In this document: positions 36,976 through 49,863 of the stretch, one piece after another
Layout of the letters: each line of letters opens with the position of its first letter
Position numbering within the stretch: position 1 is the first letter of the stretch
From: Sympetrum striolatum
Taxonomy: Eukaryota; Arthropoda; Insecta; Odonata; Libellulidae
Direction: 5' to 3'
DNA: 64,000 bases
Assembly (NCBI GenBank): GCA_947579665.1
Contig: OX388345.1
Location: forward strand, 62,549,454-62,613,453
The notes under the pieces: model-generated
Database searches by the model: none
Seen by the model: the letters and a program-made list of their open reading frames with translations, nothing else
Told to the model about the DNA's origin: nothing
Translations under genes and position numbers: made by a program

Positions 36976-38290
36976 TCAGCGTATCTCATACAAGTATATC
37001 CATTATTTAACGCAATTAGGATCCCACAGATAGTACTTAATTTTTGTAAGACTATTAAATATTCAATTAGGAAAGGGTTATGGTCAGTCCATTTCGAAGC
37101 GGAAGTGATTTTCGTCGCTCATAAAATACTTATAGGCCATATCTTCTCGGAAACATGAAATATGCAGTCGAGTTGGTGTTGTATCCCCCTGGCGATAATT
37201 ATTCACAGCCCACGCGGATATTGGAATTAGACTCCTTCCCGTTAGTCACAAATTTCGGCAGCCTAAGTATGGCGACGGTCGTAAATGTGTCGAAACCGTT
37301 GCTGAAGAAACCATTTGGGGCGGATTTATGTCAATTTATGCATCCTTAAATACTTTTGAACGATAGATAATGCACGCAAACTTCCCGAGCAGTTAGGATT
37401 TGCCATAATTTCCATCAGCAGCAAACTCCGATAAAGATGGTTTCTTAACACGTTAAATATTGCGGGCTATGCCCCACTTATAGTTGCCAAAGACCTTGGT
37501 TTCGCAGCCTGCGAGGGTGGGCCTTTTAACTCTATACGCTCGCATATTCCTCCGCATGTGAGGCGATTCCCTACTCACACTGCCGATTTGTTACGCAAAT
37601 ATACATACGAAAATTTAATTCATTCATTTGGTCTGTAGTTCATAGTTCAAGATCAGAAGGCTCACTGAACATTCCTAGGCGAGAAATTCTTTCGAGGAAA
37701 TAAAGGTAGAGGTAAAGATATACCTCTGTGATATTAATGCAATATGGATATAATTGATGCCAGGTTGAATTTATGCAGAGATAAAGAATTGAAGTTTATT
37801 TATATTGTACAGTAATCTAATTGCTGAGAGTTCCATCTCCACAGTTGAAAATTTCTCTCAACTCTCTTTATAGTTTTCAAATGAGGGAAAGATGGTTTTC
37901 AATTTTTTTCTGTCGAAACTGATAATAATAAAAAGTCTCCTGTGTCGATCCGAAAGTTTTGTGACTCTAGGTACAAAAATTCCGTCTTTCCTGAGCAATG
38001 TGATTGTAAGCATCTTTTTGATGGGATGTAATCGATTCCAAGGTGGGAATAGGGTAGACAAACTTCGACTCATAATAATATTAATTTTTATTCATCCAAG
38101 GACGTACATATGCATGCATAGAATGGCATAAATAATCACATCGACACAATGCAGTCAAATTTACATTAGAAACACATTACAACATAAATTAAAATTATAA
38201 TACAGCATAGATTTATTCTTAATAACACATTTCATCTCTTTAACATATTACAGGTTCCCCTCATTCACAAATTCATTTAAACTACAATAC
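36976..38290. other. AT-rich non-coding stretch
   Basis: No feature was recognised, except that the last 200 bp probably include the 3' untranslated part of the LINE relic that follows on the minus strand. Confidence 0.4.
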
Positions 38291-38485
38291 GTTTTTGTTA
38301 GGAGAAACCTTTTTAATTGCTCACCGAATGGTAATTTTATTTTCTTTGATAGAGCTCGGCAATTTATTATAAACTTTTAAAGCCATAACTTCAAAACTTC
38401 TATGAGATGGAATCCTCAACTTATCTTTGCTTTGGGTTAAAATGAATATGCTGGTCCTCCTGTTACAAGCATCATTTGTTATGTA
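38291..38485 (-). pseudogene. C-terminal relic of a non-LTR retrotransposon polymerase
   Basis: The minus strand translates as ...NRRTSIFILTQSKDK, LRIPSHRSF, then ALKVYNKLPSSIKE, one stop, and AIKKVSPNKN. The pattern of basic residues, L(R/K)(I/V)P, a short linker and (L/V)(W/Y)N-LP-IK is the well-known C-terminal signature of CR1/L2/Jockey-type LINE polymerases. The fragment is about 65 codons long with one in-frame stop. The AT-rich sequence down to about 38080, ending in TTAATATTATTATG on the minus strand, could be its 3' UTR and tail. The clade is not certain. Confidence 0.6.
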
Positions 38486-41400
38486 TCACTTTTTAACCTA
38501 TTAAATCATATTAAAGTATTTTAATTTTTTAGTATTAAAAATCTACTATTCCTTCCATTCCTTGATGGAACTTGATACTAATGAGTTACTGTAATATGGG
38601 GCATAACTTTGGAAATTATGCCCAATGTCCTGCCAATTCATGTAGCTCATAACCATTCTGATGAGACGCTACTTTTGTTTTACGTTCTTCAATACTTATC
38701 AGTGAAGCTGTGGTCTTTTTAAAGCACGTCGTGGTGATATTTTGTCACTCTTATTGCGCTGACGTTTCGAACGTGACCCCAAAATGAAAATAACTCGGGC
38801 AGAGGTAGGAGAGGGTGCTGATGAGTATGCAAAAATTTATTCCGAATATTTCTCAGCCCCAGACCAATGTTTTCATGAACGTCTCTCTCACTCCAAGGAC
38901 GCAAACACCCTTCTTTCCCAATTATCACACCACTTTCTGGGTCGATAGGTCAGCTGAAATTCTCGCGAGGACACTTCAAACAAATATCGCATTGGAGAAT
39001 GATAGGGCACGTGGGTGGTAAAGGATTATAAGCAAAGAGTATCATAGCTCAATGATGGTGTATAAAATCCGTGGCTTTCTTTACTTATTTTGTATTGCCC
39101 TTGCTCCATAGAAATCGTGGATTTATTGAACGCATTCTTCTTTATTTTCCAGTTAGCTAGTAATTACAGAAATTAATCATAATTTCATTCATAAACATGT
39201 CAGATTTTCCTGTACATAACATATTAGTTAGTACGAAGTTATTTCAGGTTAAGCAGATTAATCCCTGATTTCTTTATTTTATATTTTATTATTATTAATT
39301 TTTTCTATTAAAACGAGATATGGAATCTTCTGGATGAAAGATTCTAACGGAAATAGAATTGCTACATTTACTTGCGAAATATCTTATACAAGTAGGGTTA
39401 AATATATGAGGTAATTCACGATATTTCATTGTTACGCATTTATGGCACAGTTGTCATTCTTACTATATATTCAAGGGGATTTTTTTGTGAAGACATTCTG
39501 CTTTATTTATTCGCATTCGACGAAAACATCACGATGTCATTCGTTGTATACTCGAATTCGTATGGTTATCGCTCGACTCTAATAGAGTAAGAATCCGTGG
39601 TTCACGCATTTCGAAAGATTTTTATGAGGAAATTAGTAACTAACTTGCCTGAGCTGTTCACAGTTTCATTTAGGAAATGCTTTCTTTGAAGGTATACTAA
39701 ACTTATCGCTATGGGTAAGCGTTGTAACGTGGTTTATTTCCCTTTTCATTAAACACTATGTTTTCACATCCTCACGAAATGCTTTTAGACTTTACTTTAT
39801 TGAGTTTCTATTTCTCAAGAGTATAATATTTATAATTGTCTTCAAGAGTGTTCCGACCAAGCTCTTATATGTACCACATTATTTCTCACTTTGTCGGAGA
39901 CATTTTCCTTGCATGCTGCCTCTTAAACATATTGTATGCAATGTAAACATTAGCTGTACGGTGAAATTAATCCTAACAAAGCTGTTGCCCAGTGTTTAGA
40001 AATTCGTACATGAAAAGGTTAAAGATGAGGCTCTCAATGCATCATCTTTCTAAATGTGTATTTCGGATTCTGTGTAATATTAAAATAATAGAATGCATGC
40101 GACGTACTTTATAGACTCATTCTTAAGAATATATTTGTATTTTTTTGCATTTAATTCAGTTTACTCTCTTGAATCCGCATTTTTTGTTTCATATGAGTCA
40201 TGGTTTTGAAACAGGATGATATTAAGAAAACATTTCGTTGCCAGTCACGAGTTAAATTAAAAACTTTCGTGTTGTAAATGTGTGGCAAGGATCAACACGG
40301 GAAAAGTAACCCAGCGTTGAATTATGGCCACCATAAACGCATGTTAATGGCCAACGATCTCCGATAATTCTTCATTTTCACTTTCCGCCACCTCGTGGAC
40401 CAGTTTCATAACCGAAATTTCGGGATAAAAAAGTTTAGAATCGTGCAAAGGAAACAACGGTATCTAGACTATCGCGGATGGAATTCTAATGGCCTAATCC
40501 ATATATAGTCATGTAATATCCCGGTATTTGAATTAATTAAGCGTGACTCCCACACGTGTCTTCTAGCTACCTGGTCGGAAGCTCCCTGGTGGAAAAAGGA
40601 AAGCTGTAAAGAACTCCGCCCATTGAGGAATGGGTGCCCCGCTGGGAGGTTATTGCTACCCGTTAAAGAGGCATGTCCTCTTACAAAGCTATCTCGTTAA
40701 CTATCAATCTATTCGTGATTCACTTCGTTCCGTGGTATTCAATTTCTGCCCCGAGGTTTCCTCTCGCGCTATGAACGTAGATAGGCGTGCAATTGACACT
40801 GGTAGCATTCCCGGTTACGGTTCGATAAATCGATAGATCGATCATTTATCGATCTATTTCGATAAAGCGACTCGTAGAATACCACCATCAACGTAAAATT
40901 GATTGAATGGGATTGACGAAATTAGTTCCTTTCTACAATTGTTTTACTTCAACGGGGTTATAGATGCTCTTAAACTCAATTACACCCGTTGCCCTCGAAT
41001 TTGAAATTGATTGAAGTTTCATCAATGTCCTCACATTAGGAAATAAATGGAAAGATTTTCCAGGCTTTTTTCCTGAGCAGCTTTTGATTTTTCCATAATA
41101 ATCCATAGCCATAATACCTCAATTCCGGGTAGCAAGGATGCAAGAAATTGAGTACGTCGTTATGGTCTTTAAAAAATTTCGAATGATAAGTTTTTTATCA
41201 TCTTAATCAATTTCCTTATATTTTCTGGAAGTTTGAGCATATTTTTCTTCTTTGGCTTCTCGGAAATGTCTTTATGCTTAGAAGAATGTTATCATAATTC
41301 CCTCCAATATGTTTTTACTTTTCTTATACATTAAATTCTTCCAAAGAGGAAAAGCCTATCATGCATCGCATAAAGTGACTAAATTGGCATGCTGATTGGC

Positions 41401-44400
41401 TTTCCCACGTCAGTATTTATCTTCGATAACCCCTTAATATGAAGATCAATATCGTTTATTAAACTAATACCCTGACGTCATTTCCGGGAATCGGCAAGCC
41501 ATTCGGGACAGGAGTTTTCCTCCTTGAAGTGGATTGCGAAACAGTAAATGAAGGTTTGTCCAGGAAAGGTCCACATCCCTGAACTCGTTTATGAATTGAA
41601 ATTGGCAGGAAAAGGTTCAGCTCCATAATCTGCTTCAAGCAATGGACAACGGCTCTCTTGCCTTGATTAAGCTTCATTAATTTTTACTTGATTGAAGCTC
41701 ATGATGCTTTGCTGAGCTATCAGACCGATATTTGCGTTGGAAGCAAAATTAACCTTCATTTGGATAGTCAATAGTATTTTTAATTCATTAATGAGATGAG
41801 AATTGTTTGAACCGTTTCCGCATGACTAACACTGATTCCCTGAAGGTAAAATTATCAGCTATAGAATATGCGTTTATGCGTGTAATGGCTTATAGTATAG
41901 AATTTTTGTGCTGCGTTGATTTCCAAAATGGATATTTTTGGAAATTATTTCTCAATAAAATCTTCTTTTGTTTACGTGAAAATTAGAGCGTGTCAATGGG
42001 ATGTAAGAATAAAATCGCAAATATTCTTTCCAACACATGCACGCGTGTATTTCCACACATGTAATGCCACACGTTTTAACATCCTATTGATATGGATATC
42101 CACTCCGTAAAACCTGCCACAATTTATTTCTTTAGAATATATCTTATGTTCAGCACTTCCAAGACTTAATTTTGCATGCAGTGTTTCGTCTGAAAAAATA
42201 TTTCTGTCGTAATCGGTTATACAATGTATAAAGTTATTTAGAAATCTCAATTAATATTCTTAATATAAAAGATTTGTTTCCATTGCAAGTCAAAATAATT
42301 ATATAAAATAGATTAATATAGGGAAAGTTATTATAGAAAATATATAATGTATTAGGTGGAGTAACAGGGGGATGTTTGCTAAAATTAGTCTGTAAAAAGT
42401 CTTGTTTGTTGTTAGAAGCGAGACCTAATCCTGCTCGTTAATATAGTGATGTTATTTAGGAATTTTAAATGTAATAATTTAAGTGTGAAAGGGTAAATTA
42501 ACAATGTTATTGGCTGCCATCTAACTTTTGTTAATTGAAGTAATTAATAATAATAATAACAATAATGGAATTATGAAAATACAAATTGAAATAGTATCTA
42601 ATACGTACAACAATATAGGAGACAACTACGTTCCATTCCATAACTTGAGCATTATTTAACTTATGTCATAAATAGCCAAGTAGAGCTTCCTTCCTCAATT
42701 TCTCATGTATTTTTTTATATTCAGGTGTCATTATTGCGAACCGTTACAGATATAGGCGTACAGGGTTAATGGTTTCGGCATTCACATGGTGGAAGATCAT
42801 TAGAAAAGTAAAAAGGATAACAAATCTAATATATTAATTATGGTTGTGTATAAATTGATATAGCAGATCTATTATCCTTTTTATTTTAAGGCCTACAGGC
42901 TTACAGAGCATTGTGTTTCCAGCAGATTACAAAAGTGGTATATATTAAGGCGAACATAAAAAATCCTATAAATTAGCACAGCGAGAGAGGAAGCTGGAAG
43001 TAGTCTAGGTGCTTGAGAAATCAATGGAGTTTCCGGAGATACCGGAAACGGTTCCCACAATAGAGAGTAAATTATTGCACATAAACACAGAGCGCCTTAT
43101 TCTTTCGTGGTCGAGGATTGACGATCAAAGCGGCAACCCCAGTTTCCACTCTGTTTCGATTCATTTTCACCGGATGAGAAAGAAATTAACAAAAGATGGA
43201 GGTATGCGAAGGGTGGTGTTGGCGAACGGGTTTGCCCTCCGACGTTTAAGCGATTCTGGCGCTGGAGGAACGCGAGGAATTCTCCGCCGGATGGGGCAAT
43301 TGGTCCATCATCAACTGGAGGAAAAGAAACAATTAGGGTTAAAGAGGTCCAAAGCTTTGATATTACTCATGTATAGATTCTTGATCTTGGTGTGCTAGTA
43401 TACTTCTTGTTTGAGGGCAATTTGTCCATCGTACTCTATATTTCTCCTGCTTTGTATTTAATGATTTTATAAGAAAAAGGAGGAATTAGAAAAGATAAAA
43501 TTGTTAGCATATTATACCAAACAAATTATCTCTTAAAAGTGAAATTATTACCTCAAATACGGACGTTTTAATAGTTGATTTTTGTCGCGTTTTACGATCT
43601 GTACTGTGTTCATCAGGAAGGCGTTTTAACCTTCTTCCCTTGAACAACAGCAACCGTTAGCTTTGAAGAAGGAGTGAGGCTTACTTAGTAGGCTTAGGAA
43701 TGAGGTAGTTTGGCTGATCTTTTCTAGAGTAGCCTATATTCTATGAATGGAAGTCTAGATAAGTGCAACATAATGTCCTTTTTCCAAGGCATATATAAGG
43801 TAACACCAAGAAGAATAATATTATTCAGAATCACTCTAGCTCTGTAGCTTTAAGGTTATCACAGATATGAACACTACTAGGGTAAAAATAAATTAAGAAT
43901 ACTCATTATCATTTGTCAACATTAAATAAAAATACATTCATCGAGATTTTTTATCATGAACGAATACTTAGATGCGTGGGTAAATTATACCGATCGTCAC
44001 TTGATAGATTCTCTTTCGAACTTCTTCCATAACAATTGCTAAATGATTTAGACCTTTCCAGAAAGAAGATGTTTCCTTGCAAGTATTGAGAATTTTTTAA
44101 AATTGCATGGTGGAAAAATAGATTACCATATATAATATTAATAATTATAAATATAAATATATTTGTGATATATACGGTTTTAATTTTATATTTTATTAAT
44201 TGTTATTCGTCAAAAATAAGTCGTCTATATCTATCTCAAATCGCTATTTTCTTCGAAAAAATGATGCACGACCAAAAAATCTTAACCAGATATTATGCTT
44301 AGGTTTGCCTATGTAGAAAATATTTTCCATTTTTTTATATAATGCTGCGTCTGAGAATTTCTGGTTTTCTTTCACAAAAAATTTTCCTCTCGTAATCCTG

Positions 44401-46650
44401 ATTTCCAATGTTTTCAGAAACGACTTCGTTTCCGTTCTCCCAATACAATCTGGTGCAATTTTCTTCTTTGGTTTTATATGGGTTAAGTAGTACCTAAATT
44501 ATCGTAAGAAAATATGAAAAACATTTTGAGATTTCTCTGGGAAACATTTATAGCATATCTCTGGCATTTTCAGCTTTAATGTTTTCCTGCTTTCCACATC
44601 AGATTAGCATATGTATATAGTTCAGAGGTGTTGAATTTCTGCCTTTCCTACCTCTCTTGGGGTTCCGTAATGAATGCAAACTACGGTTTTATACTGCATT
44701 ATGATAATGATTTCTACCTGATGAGAAAATTTTCCCTCTGGAACGATTTAGATGCCGTTTCCTAACAATCTGGAGAAAAGTAGTGTTGAGTTTGGCGCCT
44801 AGAAACAGTTTATGTCATTTCCCAATCTCACTGGCGATTTATTGTAGAATCAGATGGTATTTTAAATTCCTCTTCCTTGTGCGAATGAGGAAATATGAAG
44901 CTCATCATCGCCCTTTTGAATTTTCTTTTTAGGTGGTATTATTCCTAGCATATGTTTTTTTCCTCATTCTCCCTCGTGAATAGCTTAATCATTGAGCAAA
45001 AGAGCTTTCCATACCGTCATCCAAACTTAGTCTTACGCCTTCAGAAGGGTTCTTATAGCAATCGTTCTTAAATTTTCATTGTATACTTAACCTCATTAAC
45101 GAAACAATATTGCTCACAACACTCACGTCATCTTTATACATTTTATTTATAGCCGTCGGATGGTGGATCTGGAGATTAAGTCTTTATACCATTAAAATAA
45201 AATTTGTCTTTACGTGGTTATCTAAATATACTTGGCCTCACACTAAATTCATGACCGATATTCATAACGTGATATTTCCACAGTAAACTTAACGCTTCGG
45301 GATTAGGAAATGTAAATGCTGCGTATCGTTTTATTTTTTATTGATACGTATAATCGGATGTCAGTGATTTATTAATTAATGATTTTTGAAAACTTTTCGT
45401 CCTGGTGACGACACAAAACATGTTGTAAAAGTATGTTACAAATAGAATTCGCTATACAAAAGTAATATCAACACATCATTTTCCAGCGAAACAAAATTTT
45501 TGACAGAATCGTTTATGGGAATTTCTATCTCTGCTTTCATTTTGATACCTTTGAATGTGCCATTCGACAGAACCCCTTTGAAACACCGTTTTAATTCCAC
45601 AATTATAAATTTACAAATGCACACGCGTTCAATAAGACTTCTCTCCTTCTCTTCTTAAGCTCGCAAATGCAAACGTAGTTCGTAATTCGGGGAAAAGTCT
45701 TTGCCCAACGTTATTAAAAACCTGTGTACTTTTTAGTTAAGGTTAGGACAATTTCATCCAATATGCTCTCATACATCATATGCCTTTAAGAATCATTTCT
45801 CGGTCTTTGCAGATCGGCAAATCTGTTATTTAGAAATCAACCATGGGCCGATGAATTTCTTTCTTCGATATTTCTAGGAATGATAGATAAAGACTTTCTC
45901 CAGGTATCAGTTTCTATTGCTTGTGGACAATAGACTGAAATTAATAGGAGTGCTAATGATTTATAATCTTAAAAATTTGTTTAAATGGTAATTTCAAGTA
46001 AAATCAATTTAATTGATAAAGAAACTTATAAAAGGGCGATTAGTTTTCCATCACTAAAGGAATAAGACCTGAAAAATGTGAAAAAGTTCCACTAAAATTA
46101 GACATTATATTCCTCGGCGTAAATAAAATGTTAGTAGTGTCAGTAAATTAGGTCAATTACGGTTATCAACACATGTAAAAAAAATTGCAGCTTCATGGGC
46201 GTATTTAAACGGGTACTAATTTAAGCTTGAGTAAAAAATCGTCTCGAGTTTTTCTTATATTTTCGTTGAGGGTCAGACATGATCTAAAAACGTTCACGAT
46301 ACATAAAAATACGTACCCATCACCCTGTTCCCTTTTGGAATGAGAACGCTAATGGCCTCGTTTACTCACCACCTTCCACCTTACTTTCCTATCCCTGCTT
46401 ACAGCTTTCGTTCGATGATCACTGCACTTCCCTTTTTCGAAGAATTTAACTAACGATTTAATGTAATCGTTAGTTATATTTCGCTAAAATTAGTAAAGTT
46501 AGTTAAAATTTCGCATAAATTGAACTAACGTTCCGATATCTTTTTCGGGTTCTTATAACACATTAAAAGTAAGTTACTTTATCCCATTGATTTAAGATGC
46601 CACATGGGAGGATAAAAATGTCCAAAATTATCTTCTACTCCAAGAGTCCA

Positions 46651-46656
<6 letters not shown>
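38486..46656. other. Long AT-rich non-coding stretch
   Basis: A G+C-richer pocket lies at about 43000-43340 and carries a plus-strand frame of up to 129 codons (43009-43398) that resembles no family I know. Smaller G+C-richer patches lie near 40290-40420 and 40540-40800. I saw no tRNA, tandem array or LINE-like translation. Confidence 0.4.

Positions 46657-46738
<82 letters not shown>
46657..46738. repeat. (TA)41 microsatellite
   Basis: An uninterrupted TA run of about 82 bp, the longest in the window. The block after it (46739-47110) has a more even composition and could be an interspersed repeat, but no second copy is present to prove it. Confidence 0.95.
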
Positions 46739-46742
<4 letters not shown>

Positions 46743-48869
46743 CATGTCATTCCTTTATAATGTCTGTAAAGTATTCAGTCCGAAGACCGGTTGGTACTTC
46801 ACCCCCTCTGGCATAAGCTACTAAGAGAGTGCAGAGAGGAATGAGGTTCACTATAATTAAGGCAGGATATAGGCAGGCCTATATTACAGGCAGGATGAGG
46901 AGTAAGGTAGTTTGTCATTGCTTTCCTCACTGAGCCAGAATACTATAAGGCAAAACGAGTAACAGTTTTCTTGGCATTCCATACGAAGAGACCTTGATTA
47001 GTGCAATTATTCACTCATACCTCGGGAGCTTTCATTTCATCACAGCCATGATAAAGACTGGGACAAAAGAAAACGAAAGATACATTTTTCGATATTCTGT
47101 TCCACATGACAAATGAAAACAGTCCATTCATCAGAGTAATGAGGCAGGAACTGCTTTATAATAAGAAGATATTTAATTGATCATTAAAAAAATGAATAGT
47201 GTAATGGATGAGCTTAATATCTTCGCTGCTTGGCATACAGAATGGGTGAAAGCTTCTCGACCTGTGTGTTAAGAAGTATGAAAAAGTATTTATTTTAGAG
47301 CGATATTGACGCTCTTCTTACATCGAACTCTAATTTTATTATCGGTAGATAAGAAATGTCAAATCATTATCATAATAAGCAGTATCCGTTCATGTTTAAG
47401 TTCCGCGAATCTTATAAAAGTGGAGCATTGATCGAGCCAACCACCATAATTGTCATTTAACGAAACAGATGTTCGGAATACGCCAGAAATTGTTTGATAC
47501 AAAAGTCTCAAAAAGTGGATACAGAAATATAACGCCCATAATTAATGTTTTCGCACCCTTTCGAGTAAGACGTCTCTGTCTAAAGCGAAAGAAGGGAGGC
47601 CCGTCCCAACATTCGCCGACACCCTACCGCCAGGGGGTGCGGGAAACAAATCACCAAACTCTAACATATATCCCACCGTCGCAGGCAAACATTTGTCTTT
47701 CCATGCGTCTCCGACTTTGTCCACCTCGGAAACAAATGTGAACCGCTCCCCGCAGGTTACTTTCGGTCGCGAAGGATTTCGACGAGGCCACGCTTTTGTT
47801 TGGCGACTTGGCCGCGAGAAGAAAATAATATTTGCAGGGAGGGGGTCTCACACACGCAAACACACGTAGCGGTGCCATTGTCTTTCCACCTGTCTCGGCT
47901 TCTTTCCGAGATGCAAAACAAATGAAAAGCCCGCTCCGTTTTGCTCGCCGCCCCTCTGGGAGGATGCCAAGTGGAGCTCGATTTTTTCCGTCACGCCTCC
48001 CAAAGGGTACTCGTTCCGCTTTAAAAGAACGTGAGCTACCGTCCCGTTCGTGATCCCCCAGGCATCGAGAGATGCGTGAGCGAATTGCCGTGTTCCAAAT
48101 GCTTCTCTCTCTCTCTCTCCCTTTCTTCATCCTTTGTTTGCAAATAGATAACGGGGGAAAGTGTCCATGTGACGAAAGTATCTCATATGTCAAATTCAAA
48201 GGGTCTTTTCGACGGATAATTTAAGAATAAATAGACAAAGATTACTATCCTAAAGCTAAGAACATTTACCATAGCAGTAAGTGAATTCGGAAGTGTCGGT
48301 GAAATTTAAAATGGTATTCTACGTATAAATAAATGCTCTTTTATACATATTTATGTATAAGTAATAAAAATAATTTTATCTTCTTAAATTGTCTCATTTT
48401 CTGTGGAATTTATTTAGACATTAAATATTATGAACGATATTTTCACTTAAAGCGACCGTAACAATAGGAGGATTTGGTAACCCCATTTTGTTTTCTCTGT
48501 AGAAGTAACAATAAAATAAATTAATAAAAACTTTACCGCGCTGTAACATTTTGCGTAGGTCCCTGTTATATTAATGCGATACGACACTAGGAAACAATCT
48601 CTACGAAAAGATCTTCAGTTTTCCAATCGATGGAATTCATTTAAATTCGAACAGTATTTTACATGAAAGCTAGGACAAAAATCTGCAGTACCTTGTTCCA
48701 TAAATTAGGAATTAATGTTAACTAAGATACAATTTCATAGACTATTTTTAGTGAATTTATAATTCGGCCAATAGAGGCGTGAGGATAAAAAAAGATCCTT
48801 CTAAGCAAACTGGTAATTTCTCCGATGGTGTTAATCTGCTTTTTTATGGTCCTTAGAAAAATGTATATG
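46739..48869. other. Non-coding stretch with a CpG-rich pocket at 47560-48080
   Basis: The pocket is G+C- and CpG-rich and open for up to 182 codons on the minus strand and 90 on the plus strand, with no recognisable protein. Long open frames are expected by chance in such GC-rich patches. Confidence 0.4.
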
Positions 48870-49143
48870 TTACACCCCAAACGTGTAATTGCCCATTTCA
48901 TGAATTGGGCAATTATACGTTTGGGGTGACAGGAACTCAACCTACCCTACTCAACCCATCGGCGCCTTGCATATTTCACGATTTGTAGCGGAGATAAATT
49001 AATTAATTAAATATGCGCGGCGCCGATGGGTTGAGTAGGGTAGGTAGGGTTCCTTTCACCCCAAACGTGTAATTGCCCATTTCATGAAATGGGCAACTTT
49101 TTCCCCAATTCATGAAATGGTCAATTACACGTTTGGGGTGTAA
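48870..49143. mobile_element. Nested foldback element with four copies of one terminal motif
   Basis: The ends are perfect inverted repeats (TTACACCCCAAACGTGTAAT at the left and its complement at the right). The same ~20-bp motif occurs four times in alternating orientation, making one hairpin at 48873-48928 and another at about 49058-49140. Between them a further inverted repeat of about 35 bp (AACTCAACCTACCCTACTC...GGCGCC and its complement) encloses an AT-rich loop around 48968-49014. All three hairpins lie within 274 bp, and the whole also closes through its ends. There is no ORF, so it is a non-autonomous foldback/MITE-like element. Confidence 0.85.
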
Positions 49144-49479
49144 TATATATATAAATCTAAACTTCCAGTGTAGCTCACTTGTAGTTTTTACAATATCTGT
49201 CCAGTTACTCTTTATGATTCATCACGAGCAATTCTCAGACAGTATCGGATAAGCAACAAGGAACATATTTTTCGCAATATTTATTGATATCAAGCCGATA
49301 ATATTAAATGATTTAAGCTGCTGGTGTTCAATTTATACTGCATTCATTGGAGTAATATTTTTCTGAATTTACTCTACAGTATTGAAACTGTTCTCTTTTC
49401 AATATAATTTAACATACTTGCACGATCGCTAAGAAGATCTCTGTAAGCACTGTAACGAGCAGTAGAATTTAATGCGTAG
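49144..49479. other. AT-rich non-coding stretch
   Basis: Nothing was recognised between the foldback element and the LINE-like relic. Confidence 0.45.
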
Positions 49480-49863
49480 ATTTGTTTGAATTATTTCTAT
49501 TGGATTGGACGAAGCCTCCTCGAACACTATTTTTCCTGTGATGGAGACAGCCCAGAATCGTGTACCCTCTGTGGCAGGACTAAACTAAGAGATATGTATT
49601 GTGGCAAACTTCCGTCTGAGAGAAGACAATTGATTCTTTAGAATTGGATGAGATTCAAAACTTATTTAAATACCGTTTTTTCTTCCGACCCATATGGACG
49701 ATCCAACCTTGGAAGGACGTACTTTTTATTCTCTTCTCTTGTAATTATTCTGGGAGGCTTTACCTTCGCAGAGGAACATATCCAACTGGCGATGTGCTCC
49801 TTTGTATCTCTGCCTAAAATCTTCGCGTATAAAGAAGGCCAAATGAAAGTTCTCGACCTCTAA
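49480..49863 (+). pseudogene. C-terminal relic of an R1/I-like LINE polymerase
   Basis: One frame runs from 49480 to 49863 with a single internal TAG (49639-49641). Its first part reads WIGRSLLEHYFSC, DSPESCTLCG, then RDMYCGKLPSERRQL. A DSP-C-x-x-C-G block followed about 15 residues later by another Cys and an ERRQL is the familiar zinc-binding C-terminus of R1/I/Jockey-group LINEs. The expected His is not seen. The part after the stop is not clearly related. The parent element's RT domain is absent upstream, so this is a small truncated and dead fragment. Confidence 0.5.

Noticed and set aside
42700..42840. Acceptor-like TTTTTTTATATTCAG followed by a frame of about 36 codons
   Set aside because: No consensus donor ends the frame and the peptide is unrecognised. 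Similar acceptor-like sites near 44940, 45905 and, on the minus strand, 46068 also lack partners.
43009..43398. Plus-strand open frame of up to 129 codons in a G+C-richer pocket
   Set aside because: No recognisable domain; the first ATG is inside the frame and the patch composition alone makes such lengths likely.
47651..48199. Minus-strand open frame of up to 182 codons
   Set aside because: It lies across a CpG-rich pocket open in several frames on both strands, and its composition (Arg, Ser, Gly, Pro) reflects G+C content rather than selection.
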